From Mesostigma viride (Eukaryota > Streptophyta > Mesostigmatophyceae > Mesostigmatales > Mesostigmataceae), in the NCBI GenBank assembly GCA_009746045.1, contig RPFO01000629.1:389301-409300 (forward strand): a DNA stretch of 20,000 nt, written 5' to 3'. The position numbers and the translations under genes are program-made. The notes under the pieces are model-generated. The model saw nothing but the letters and a program-made list of their open reading frames with translations, searched no databases and had not been told where the DNA came from. Shown here in pieces: positions 1 to 10,788 of the stretch. The stretch's first letter is position 1; each line of letters starts with the position of its first letter.

Positions 1-3000
1 AGGGGGTGGATGAGAACAAGGGGTGGATGAGAACAAGGTGGATGAGAACAAGGGGGTGGATAGAGAACAAGGGGTGGGATAGAACAAGGGGTGGATGAGA
101 ACAAGGGGGTGGATGAGAGCAAGGGGGTGGATGAGAACAAGGGGTGGATGAGAACAAGGGGTGGATGAGAACAAGGGGGTGGATGAGAACAAGGGGGTGG
201 ATGAGGAACAAGGGGGTGGATGAGAACAAGGGGTGGATGAGAACAAGGTGGATGAGAACAAGGTGGATGAGAACAAGGGGGTGGATGAGAACAAGGGGTG
301 GATGAGAACAAGGGGTGGATGAGAACAAGGGGGTGGATGAGAGCAAGGGGTGGATGAGAGCAAGGGGGTGGATGAGAACAAGGGGGTGGATGAGAGCAAG
401 GGGGTGGATGAGAAGCAAGGGGGTGGATGAGAGCAAGGGGGTGGATGAGAGCAAGGGGGTGGATGAGAACAAGGGGTGGATGAGAGCAAGGGGGTGGATG
501 AGAACAAGGGGGTGGATGAGAACAAGGGGTGGATGAGAAGCAAGGGGGTGGATGAGAACAAGGGGTGGATGAGAGCAAGGGGGTGGATGAGACAAGGGGG
601 TGGATGAGAGCAAGGGGTGGATGAGGACAAGGGGTGGATGAGAACAAGGGGGTGGATGAGAACAAGGGGGTGGATGAGAGCAAGGGGTGGATGAGAGCAA
701 GGGGTGGATGAGAACAAGGGGGTGGATGAGGCAAGGTGGATGAGACAAGGGGGTGGATGAGAGCAAGGGGTGGATGAGAACAAGGGGTGGATGAGAACAA
801 GGGGTGGATGAGAACAAGGGGGTGGATGAGAGCAAGGGGGTGGATGAGACAAGGGGGTGGATGAGAACAAGGGGTGGATGAGAGCAAGGGGGTGGATGAG
901 AGCAAGGGGGTGGATGAGAACAAGGGGGTGGATGAGAACAAGGGGTGGATGAGAACAAGGGGTGGATGAGAACAAGGGGTGGATGAACAAGGGGTGGATG
1001 AGAACAAGGGGGTGGATGAGACAAGGGGGTGGATGAGAACAAGGGGGGATGAGAACAAGGGGGTGGATGAGAGCAAGGGGGTGGATGAGAACAAGGGTGG
1101 ATGAAGCAAGGGGTGGATGAGAACAAGGTGGATGAGAGCAAGGGGTGGATGAGAACAAGGGGTGGATGAGAACAAGGGGGTGGATGAGAGCAAGGGGTGG
1201 ATGAGAGCAAGGGGGTGGATGAAAGCAAGGGGTGGATGAGAACAAGGGGTGGATGAGAACAAGGGGTGGATGAGACAAGGGGGTGGATGAGAGCAAGGGG
1301 TGGATGAGAAGGGGGTGGATGAGAGCAAGGGGGTGGATGAGAGCAAGGGGGTGGATGAGAGCAAGGGGTGGATGAGACAAGGGGTGGATGAGAACAAGGG
1401 GGTGGATGAGAGCAAGGGGTGGATGAGAACAAGGGGGTGGATGAGAACAAGGGGGTGGATGAACAAGGGGGTGGATGAGAGCAAGGGGGTGGATGCGAGC
1501 AAGGGGGTGGATGAGAGCAAGGGGGTGGATGAGACAAGGGGGTGGATGAGAACAAGGGGGTGGATGAGACAAGGGGGTGGATGAGACAAGGGGGTGGATG
1601 AGAGCAAGGGGGTGGATGAGAGCAAGGGGGTGGATGAGAACAAGGGGGTGGATGAGAGCAAGGGGTGGATGAGAGCAAGGGGTGGATGAGAACAAGGGGG
1701 TGGATGAGAGCAAGGGGTGGATGAGAACAAGGGGGTGGATGAGAGCAAGGGGGTGGATGAGAGCAAGGGGGTGGATGAGAACAAGGGGGTGGATGAGAAC
1801 AAGGGGGTGGATGAGAACAAGGGGGTGGATGAGAACAAGGGGTGGATGAGAACAAGGGGTGGATGAGAGCAAGGGGTGGATGAGAACAAGGGGTGGATGA
1901 GAGCAAGGGGGGATGAGAGCAAGGGGTGGATGAGAACAAGGGGGTGGATGAAACAAGGGGGTGGATGAGACAAGTGGATGAGAACAAGGGGGTGGATGAG
2001 AACAAGGGGGTGGATGAGAACAAGGGGGTGGATGAGAACAAGGGGTGGATGAGAGCAAGGGGGTGGATGAGACAAGGGGGTGGATGAACAAGGGGTGGAT
2101 GAGAGCAATGGATCAGAACAAGGGGTGGATGAGCAAGGGGGTGGATGAGAACAAGGGGGTGGATGAGAGCAAGGGGGTGGATGAGAACAAGGGGGTGGAT
2201 GAGAACAAGGGGGTGGATGAGCAAGGGGGTGGATGAGAACAAGGGGGTGGATGAGCAAGGGGGTGGATGAGAACAACGGGGGTGGATGAGAACAAGGGGG
2301 TGGATGAGACAAGGGGTGGATGAGAGCAAGGGGTGGATGAGAACAAGGGGGTGGATGAGAACAAGGGGGTGGATGAGAACAAGGGGGTGGATGAGAACAA
2401 GGGGGTGGATGAGAACAAGGGGGTGGATGAGAACAAGGGGGTGGATGAGAACAAGGGGTGGATGAGACAAGGGGTGGATGAGAGCAAGGGGGTGGATGAG
2501 AGCAAGGGGGTGGATGAGAACAAGGGGTGGATGAGAGCAAGGGGGTGGATGAGAGCAAGGGGGTGGATGAGAACAAGGGGTGGATGAGAGCAAGGGGGTG
2601 GATGAGAGCAAGGGGGTGGATGAGAGCAAGGGGGTGGATGAGACAAGGGGGTGGATGAGAACAAGGTGGATGAGAACAAGGGGGTGGATGAGAACAAGGG
2701 GTGGATGAGAGCAAGGGGGTGGATGAGAGCAAGGGGGTGGATGAGAGCAAGGGGGTGGATGAGAGCAAGGGGGTGGATGAGAACAAGGGGGTGGATGAGA
2801 GCAAGGGGTGGATGAGAACAAGGGGGTGGATGAGAACAAGGGGGTGGATGAGAACAAGGGGGTGGATGAGAGCAAGGGGGTGGATGAGAGCAAGGGGGTG
2901 GATGAGAGCAAGGGGGTGGATGAGAGCAAGGGGGTGGATGAGAACAAGGGGGTGGATGAGAGCAAGGGGGTGGATGAGAACAAGGGGGTGGATGAGAACA

Positions 3001-4337
3001 AGGGGGTGGATGAGAACAAGGTGGATGAGAACAAGGGGGTGGATGAGAACAAGGGGGTGGATGAGAACAAGGGGTGGATGAGAACAAGGGGGTGGATGAG
3101 AGCAAGGGGGTGGATGAGAACAAGGGGGTGGATGAGAACAAGGGGGTGGATGAGAACAAGGGGTGGATGAGAGCAAGGGGGTGGATGAGAGCAAGGTGGA
3201 TGAGAACAAGGGGGTGGATGAGAACAAGGTGGATGAGAACAAGGGGGTGGATGAGGACAAGGGGGTGGATGAGAGCAAGGGGGTGGATGAGAACAAGGGG
3301 TGGATGAGAACAAGGGGTGGATGAGAACAAGGGGGTGGAGGAGAACAAGGGGGTGGATGAGACAAGGGGGTGGATGAGACAAGGGGGTGGATGAGAGCAA
3401 GGGGGTGGATGAGAACAAGGGGGTGGATGAGAACAAGGGGGTGGATGAGAACAAGGGGGTGGATGAGACAAGGGGGTGGATGAGAGCAAGGGGGTGGATG
3501 AGAACAAGGGGGTGGATGAGAACAAGGGGGTGGATGAGAACAAGGGGGTGGATGAGAACAAGGGGGTGGATGAGACAAGGGGGTGGATGAGAACAAGGGG
3601 GTGGATGAGAACAAGGGGTGGATGAGAACAAGGGGGTGGATGAGAACAAGGGGGTGGATGAGAACAAGGGGGTGGATGAGAACAAGGGGGTGGATGAGAG
3701 CAAGGGGGTGGATGAGAACAAGGGGGTGGATGAGAACAAGGGGGTGGATGAGAACAAGGGGGTGGATGAGAGCAAGGGGGTGGATGAGAACAAGGTGGAT
3801 GAGAGCAAGGGGGTGGATGAGACAAGGGGGTGGATGAGAGCAAGGGGGTGGATGAGAACAAGGTGGATGAGAGCAAGGGGTGGATGAGAACAAGGGGGTG
3901 GATGAGAACAAGGGGTGGATGAGAACAAGGGGGTGGATGAGAACAAGGGGGTGGATGAGAGCAAGGGGGTGGATGAGAGCAAGGGGGTGGATGAGAACAA
4001 GGGGTGGATGAGAGCAAGGGGTGGATGAGAACAAGGGGGTGGATGAGAACAAGGGGGTGGATGAGAACAAGGGGGTGGATGAGAACAAGGGGGTGGATGA
4101 GAACAAGGGGGTGGATGAGAACAAGGTGGATGAGAACAAGGGGGTGGATGAGAACAAGGGGGTGGATGAGAACAAGGGGGTGGATGAGAACAAGGGGGTG
4201 GATGAGAGCAAGGGGTGGATGAGAACAAGGGGGTGGATGAGAACAAGGGGGTGGATGAGAACAAGGGGGTGGATGAGAACAAGGGGGTGGATGAGAACAA
4301 GGGGGTGGATGAGAACAAGGGGTGGATGAGAACAAGG

Positions 4338-7300
4338 TGGATGAGAACAAGGGGGTGGATGAGAACAAGGGGGTGGATGAGAACAAGGGGGTGGATGAGA
4401 ACAAGGGGGTGGATGAGAACAAGGGGGTGGATGAGAGCAAGGGGGTGGATGAGAGCAAGGGGGTGGATGAGAACAAGGGGGTGGATGAGAGCAAGGGGGT
4501 GGATGAGAGCAAGGGGGTGGATGAGAGCAAGGGGGTGGATGAGAGCAAGGGGGTGGATGAGAACAAGGGGGTGGATGAGAGCAAGGGGGTGGATGAGAAC
4601 AAGGGGGTGGATGAGAACAAGGGGGTGGATGAGAGCAAGGGGGTGGATGAGAACAAGGGGGTGGATGAGAGCAAGGGGGTGGATGAGAGCAAGGGGGTGG
4701 ATGAGAGCAAGGGGGTGGATGAGACAAGGGGGTGGATGAGAACAAGGGGGTGGATGAGAACAAGGGGGTGGATGAGAGCAAGGGGGTGGATGAGAACAAG
4801 GGGGTGGATGAGAACAAGGGGGTGGATGAGAACAAGGGGGTGGATGAGAGCAAGGGGGTGGATGAGAGCAAGGGGGTGGATGAGAACAAGGGGGTGGATG
4901 AGAGCAAGGTGGATGAGAGCAAGGGGGTGGATGAGAGCAAGGGGGTGGATGAGAACAAGGGGGTGGATGAGAACAAGGGGGTGGATGAGAACAAGGGGGT
5001 GGATGAGAGCAAGGGGGTGGATGAGACAAGGGGGTGGATGAGAGCAAGGGGGTGGATGAGAGCAAGGGGGTGGATGAGAGCAAGGGGGTGGATGAGAACA
5101 AGGGGGTGGATGAGAACAAGGGGTGGATGAGAACAAGGGGGTGGATGAGAACAAGGGGGTGGATGAGAACAAGGGGGTGGATGAGAACAAGGGGGTGGAT
5201 GAGAGCAAGGGGGTGGATGAGAACAAGGGGGTGGATGAGAACAAGGGGGTGGATGAGAGCAAGGGGGTGGATGAGAACAAGGGGGTGGATGAGAGCAAGG
5301 GGGTGGATGAGAACAAGGTGGATGAGAGCAAGGGGGTGGATGAGAGCAAGGGGGTGGATGAGAGCAAGGGGGTGGATGAGAACAAGGGGGTGGATGAGAC
5401 AAGGGGGTGGATGAGAACAAGGGGGTGGATGAGAACAAGGTGGATGAGAACAAGGGGGTGGATGAGAACAAGGGGGTGGATGAGAACAAGGGGGTGGATG
5501 AGAGCAAGGGGGTGGATGAGAGCAAGGGGGTGGATGAGAACAAGGGGGTGGATGAGAACAAGGGGGTGGATGAGAACAAGGGGGTGGATGAGAACAAGGG
5601 GGTGGATGAGAACAAGGGGGTGGATGAGAACAAGGGGGTGGATGAGAACAAGGTGGATGAGAACAAGGGGGTGGATGAGAACAAGGGGGTGGATGAGAAC
5701 AAGGGGTGGATGAGAACAAGGGGGTGGATGAGAACAAGGGGGTGGATGAGAGCAAGGGGGTGGATGAGAGCAAGGGGGTGGATGAGAACAAGGGGGTGGA
5801 TGAGAGCAAGGGGGTGGATGAGAGCAAGGGGGTGGATGAGAGCAAGGGGGTGGATGAGAGCAAGGGGGTGGATGAGAACAAGGGGGTGGATGAGAGCAAG
5901 GGGGTGGATGAGAACAAGGGGGTGGATGAGAACAAGGGGGTGGATGAGAGCAAGGGGGTGGATGAGAACAAGGGGGTGGATGAGAGCAAGGTGGATGAGA
6001 GCAAGGGGGTGGATGAGAGCAAGGGGGTGGATGAGACAAGGGGGTGGATGAGAACAAGGGGGTGGATGAGAACAAGGGGGTGGATGAGAGCAAGGGGGTG
6101 GATGAGAGCAAGGGGGTGGATGAGAACAAGGGGGTGGATGAGAGCAAGGTGGATGAGAGCAAGGGGGTGGATGAGAGCAAGGGGGTGGATGAGAACAAGG
6201 GGGTGGATGAGAACAAGGGGTGGATGAGAACAAGGGGTGGATGAGAGCAAGGGGGTGGATGAGAGCAAGGGGGTGGATGAGAGCAAGGTGGATGAGAACA
6301 AGGGGGTGGATGAGAACAAGGTGGATGAGAACAAGGGGGTGGATGAGGACAAGGGGGTGGATGAGAGCAAGGGGGTGGATGAGAACAAGGGGGTGGATGA
6401 GAACAAGGGGGTGGATGAGAACAAGGGGGTGGATGAGAACAAGGGGGTGGATGAGGACAAGGGGGTGGATGAGACAAGGGGGTGGATGAGAGCAAGGGGT
6501 GGATGAGAACAAGGGGGTGGATGAGAACAAGGGGGTGGATGAGAACAAGGGGGTGGATGAGACAAGGGGGTGGATGAGAGCAAGGGGGTGGATGAGAACA
6601 AGGGGGTGGATGAGAACAAGGGGGTGGATGAGAACAAGGGGTGGATGAGAACAAGGGGTGGATGAGGACAAGGGGGTGGATGAGAACAAGGGGGTGGATG
6701 AGAACAAGGGGGTGGATGAGAACAAGGGGGTGGATGAGAACAAGGGGGTGGATGAGAACAAGGGGGTGGATGAGAACAAGGGGGTGGATGAGAGCAAGGG
6801 GGTGGATGAGAACAAGGGGGTGGATGAGAGCAAGGGGTGGATGAGAACAAGGGGGTGGATGAGAGCAAGGGGGTGGATGAGAACAAGGTGGATGAGAGCA
6901 AGGGGGTGGATGAGGACAAGGGGGTGGATGAGAGCAAGGGGTGGATGAGAACAAGGTGGATGAGAGCAAGGGGGTGGATGAGAACAAGGGGGTGGATGAG
7001 AACAAGGGGTGGATGAGAACAAGGGGGTGGATGAGAACAAGGGGGTGGATGAGAGCAAGGGGGTGGATGAGAGCAAGGGGTGGATGGGAACAAGGGGGTG
7101 GATGAGAGCAAGGGGGTGGATGAGAACAAGGGGGTGGATGAGAACAAGGGGGTGGATGAGAACAAGGGGGTGGATGAGAACAAGGGGGTGGATGAGAACA
7201 AGGGGGTGGATGAGAACAAGGTGGATGAGAACAAGGGGGTGGATGAGAACAAGGGGGTGGATGAGAACAAGGGGGTGGATGAGAACAAGGGGGTGGATGA

Positions 7301-9650
7301 GAGCAAGGGGGTGGATGAGAACAAGGGGGTGGATGAGAACAAGGGGGTGGATGAGAACAAGGGGGTGGATGAGAACAAGGGGGTGGATGAGAACAAGGGG
7401 GTGGATGAGAACAAGGGGGTGGATGAGAACAAGGTGGATGAGAACAAGGGGGTGGATGAGAACAAGGGGGTGGATGAGAACAAGGGGGTGGATGAGAACA
7501 AGGGGGTGGATGAGAACAAGGGGGTGGATGAGAGCAAGGGGGTGGATGAGAGCAAGGGGGTGGATGAGAACAAGGGGGTGGATGAGAGCAAGGGGTGGAT
7601 GAGAGCAAGGGGGTGGATGAGAGCAAGGGGGTGGATGAGAGCAAGGGGGTGGATGAGAACAAGGGGGTGGATGAGAGCAAGGGGGTGGATGAGAACAAGG
7701 GGGTGGATGAGAACAAGTGGGTGGATGAGAGCAAGGGGGTGGATGAGAACAAGGGGGTGGATGAGAGCAAGGGGGTGGATGAGAGCAAGGGGGTGGATGA
7801 GAGCAAGGGGGTGGATGAGGACAAGGGGGTGGATGAGAACAAGGGGGTGGATGAGAACAAGGGGGTGGATGAGAGCAAGGGGGTGGATGAGAGCAAGGGG
7901 GTGGATGAGAACAAGGGGGTGGATGAGAGCAAGGTGGATGAGAGCAAGGGGGTGGATGAGAGCAAGGGGGTGGATGAGAACAAGGGGGTGGATGAGAACA
8001 AGGGGGTGGATGAGAACAAGGGGGTGGATGAGAGCAAGGGGGTGGATGAGGACAAGGGGGTGGATGAGAGCAAGGGGGTGGATGAGAGCAAGGGGGTGGA
8101 TGAGAGCAAGGGGGTGGATGAGAACAAGGGGGTGGATGAGAACAAGGGGATGGATGAGAACAAGGGGGTGGATGAGAACAAGGGGGTGGATGAGAACAAG
8201 GGGGTGGATGAGAACAAGGGGGTGGATGAGAGCAAGGGGGTGGATGAGAACAAGGGGGTGGATGAGAACAAGGGGTGGATGAGAGCAAGGGGGTGGATGA
8301 GAACAAGGGGGTGGATGAGAGCAAGGGGGTGGATGAGAACAAGGTGGATGAGAGCAAGGGGGTGGATGAGAGCAAGGGGGTGGATGAGAGCAAGGTGGAT
8401 GAGAACAAGGGGGTGGATGAGACAAGGGGGTGGATGAGAACAAGGGGGTGGATGAGAACAAGGTGGATGAGAACAAGGGGGTGGATGAGAACAAGGGGGT
8501 GGATGAGAACAAGGGGGTGGATGAGAACAAGGGGGTGGATGAGAGCAAGGGGGTGGATGAGAACAAGGGGGTGGATGAGAACAAGGGGGTGGATGAGAAC
8601 AAGGGGGTGGATGAGAACAAGGGGGTGGATGAGAACAAGGGGGTGGATGAGAACAAGGGGGTGGATGAGAACAAGGTGGATGAGAACAAGGGGGTGGATG
8701 AGAACAAGGGGGTGGATGAGAACAAGGGGGTGGATGAGAACAAGGGGGTGGATGAGAACAAGGGGGTGGATGAGAGCAAGGGGGTGGATGAGAGCAAGGG
8801 GGTGGATGAGAACAAGGGGGTGGATGAGAGCAAGGGGGTGGATGAGAGCAAGGGGTGGATGAGAGCAAGGGGTGGATGAGAGCAAGGGGGTGGATGAGAA
8901 CAAGGGGGTGGATGAGAGCAAGGGGGTGGATGAGAACAAGGGGGTGGATGAGAACAAGGGGGTGGATGAGAGCAAGGGGGTGGATGAGAACAAGGGGGTG
9001 GATGAGAGCAAGGTGGATGAGAGCAAGGGGGTGGATGAGAGCAAGGGGGTGGATGAGGACAAGGGGGTGGATGAGAACAAGGGGGTGGATGAGAACAAGG
9101 GGGTGGATGAGAGCAAGGGGGTGGATGAGAGCAAGGGGGTGGATGAGAACAAGGGGGTGGATGAGAGCAAGGTGGATGAGAGCAAGGGGGTGGATGAGAG
9201 CAAGGGGGTGGATGAGAACAAGGGGGTGGATGAGAACAAGGGGGTGGATGAGAACAAGGGGGTGGATGAGAGCAAGGGGGTGGATGAGGACAAGGGGGTG
9301 GATGAGAGCAAGGGGGTGGATGAGAGCAAGGGGGTGGATGAGAGCAAGGGGGTGGATGAGAACAAGGGGGTGGATGAGAACAAGGGGGTGGATGAGAACA
9401 AGGGGGTGGATGAGAACAAGGGGGTGGATGAGAACAAGGGGTGGATGAGAACAAGGGGGTGGATGAGAGCAAGGGGGTGGATGAGAACAAGGGGGTGGAT
9501 GAGAACAAGGGGGTGGATGAGAGCAAGGGGGTGGATGAGAACAAGGGGGTGGATGAGAGCAAGGGGGTGGATGAGAACAAGGTGGATGAGAGCAAGGGGG
9601 TGGATGAGAGCAAGGGGTGGATGAGAGCAAGGTGGATGAGAACAAGGGGG
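4338..9650. repeat. Higher-order repeats of about 1.24 kb inside the minisatellite
   Basis: Writing each unit as N (GAGAACAA), S (GAGAGCAA), D (GAGGACAA) or with a minus sign for the 15-bp short unit gives ordered strings that recur. The string S S N S, short unit, S S N N is centred on short units at about 4910, 6150, 7935 and 9173, which are 1240, 1785 and 1238 bp apart. A second marker, two short units exactly 213 bp apart with eleven 18-mers between, occurs at 5441/5654, 7222/7435 and 8464/8677. The order of N and S in the 7222 and 8464 copies is the same over the following 20 or so units. This shows duplication of blocks of about 69 units as well as of single units. Positions were counted by hand and may be off by one or two bases. 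Confidence 0.8.
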
Positions 9651-9815
9651 TGGATGAGGACAAGGGGGTGGATGAGAACAAGGGGGTGGATGAGAGCAAG
9701 GGGGTGGATGAGGACAAGGGGGTGGATGAGAACAAGGGGGTGGATGAGAGCAAGGGGGTGGATGAGGACAAGGGGGTGGATGAGAACAAGGGGGTGGATG
9801 AGAGCAAGGGGGTGG
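9650..9815. repeat. 54-bp trimer repeat (D-N-S units) at the right end of the array
   Basis: Close to the unique flank, three consecutive 18-bp units repeat as a set: a GAGGACAA unit, then a GAGAACAA unit, then a GAGAGCAA unit, three times in a row. The GAGGACAA variant is rare elsewhere in the array, so this is a local, probably recent, 54-bp expansion at the edge. Confidence 0.75.
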
Positions 9816-9905
9816 ATGAGAACAAGGGGGTGGATGAGAGCAAGGGGGTGGATGAGAACAAGGGGGTGGATGAGAACAAGGGGGTGGACGAGGACAAGGG
9901 GGTGG

Positions 9906-10788
9906 CATGCGGTGGGGTGGGGGCATGGTAGGGGGTGGGGGCATGATGGGGGGCGGGGGCACACATATCCTTTGACGTAAAGCACGGCAAGGGCATGGGG
10001 GGGAAAGGGGGGGACATGGGGAAAGAAGGCCGACTTGGACGCTGCGGGCAGGGTGACAAGACATGCTGTAGTGACGCCGTCTTGGATAGACCACCAAGTC
10101 CAAAAAATAGGTTACACCCACAACCCTGGCCGATGCATTCAAGGTTTGCTGTACTAGGCGTGTTTTCGAGAAGAAGAGAGACATGCCTTCGCCTCGCCAG
10201 GCTGCTTGTTGTTATGGGGGCACTGATGGACTGCTGCTGGCAACATGCCAGGCATGATGCCGGTCGGTGCGAAGCCAAGCGCACTGCTATGGCACGGCAG
10301 GGAGTGGAATCATTCTCACATGTACACTGCACCACACCCAGACAGGCATGGGCTTGAAGAGCAGGGGGGGGGAGGGGGGGGGGTGTAGCATATATAGGGA
10401 GACCGCAGCGCAGAGAAGCAAGTAACAACTTGGACCATGCATTTTGCTTTTTGCAATTTTGTCATTAGATGTCGAGCCCACTGACAGTCTTGTGGCAGGT
10501 GGTTAGCGTGCCCTCTGACAGTCTTGTGGCAGGCGGTTAGCGGGTCTCTACGCCCGCACGTGGGGTCGTGCAGCTCCACCACGACACGTGCTGTGGTAAT
10601 AAATAGGTGGAGCACTAACGCGGTAGCCAGCCTCCGTGTGCATCAGCAGTCGTACTATGATAAGCCCACGTGTTGAAATTTTTAATCGCACATCCCAGTC
10701 AGCTAGTACATGGGTGCACGCAGGCAAGCCAAAACAGGGAAGCTGAAACAAGCGAGCCGAAAGGTGCACCCTCACGCCTCCCCCTCAC
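9906..10788. other. Non-coding right flank of the satellite (probable 3' part of RCC1-gene intron 8)
   Basis: Positions 9906-9960 are a decayed satellite edge with irregular G-runs broken by GCATG motifs. The rest is ordinary-complexity DNA with a G-rich tract at about 10363-10383. On the minus strand it lies directly after the last recognised RCC1 exon, which ends at a GTGAGG donor at 10788. I searched it for another RCC1 blade (the V-A/C-G-x-x-H and W-G-x-x-x-x-G-Q-L-G signatures) and found none. A CCCGCAG acceptor-like site lies near 10050 on the minus strand, but what follows is Pro-rich and unlike RCC1. The stretch is therefore either the start of a very long intron or sequence beyond a truncated gene. 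Confidence 0.6.
10481..10542. repeat. 34-bp direct repeat, two copies
   Basis: A 28-bp sequence beginning CTGACAGTCTTGTGGCAGG occurs at 10481-10508 and again at 10515-10542 with one mismatch, a 34-bp period. It lies between the satellite and the last recognised RCC1 exon and has no visible function. Confidence 0.9.

Larger units (their letters stand above)
1..9905. repeat. Giant G-rich minisatellite, 15-18 bp units, about 550 copies
   Basis: The whole stretch is a tandem array of an 18-bp unit, consensus GGGGGTGGATGAGARCAA on the plus strand, where R is A or G. Common variants are a 17-bp unit with four leading Gs, a 17-bp unit ending GAGACAA, a 15-bp unit lacking three Gs, and an 18-bp unit with GAGGACAA. 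At 17-18 bp per unit the array holds roughly 550 copies. It is cut by the left window edge, so its true length is unknown. Units between about 4000 and 9900 are mostly regular 18-mers; the first 2-3 kb has many 17-mers and single-base indels. No coding role is supported. The reverse complement of the unit has no stop codon in any frame, so long apparent ORFs arise by construction. Confidence 0.98.

Noticed and set aside
1-9905. CRISPR array or telomere
   Set aside because: The units are directly adjacent with no spacers, and the sequence is eukaryotic. The 18-bp unit is unlike plant or algal telomere repeats (TTTAGGG or TTTTAGGG), and the array is followed by genes.
315-9980. Many plus-strand reading frames with MDENKGVDESKG- and GWMRTRGWMRAR-type repeats
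   Set aside because: Two of the three plus frames of the 18-bp unit are open, and 17-bp units switch between them. They start and stop wherever a unit loses a base, which is repeat geometry and not a gene.
10020-10060. A possible next RCC1 exon after a CCCGCAG acceptor on the minus strand
   Set aside because: The frame that continues exon 8 gives a Pro-rich string without the V-A-x-G-x-x-H or W-G signatures and runs into the satellite edge.
2113-10428. A 2771-residue minus-strand reading frame
   Set aside because: It is open only because the satellite unit has no stop in any minus-strand frame; it changes frame content at each indel and reads as Pro/Ser/His/Leu repeats. Its non-repeat end matches no family I recognise.
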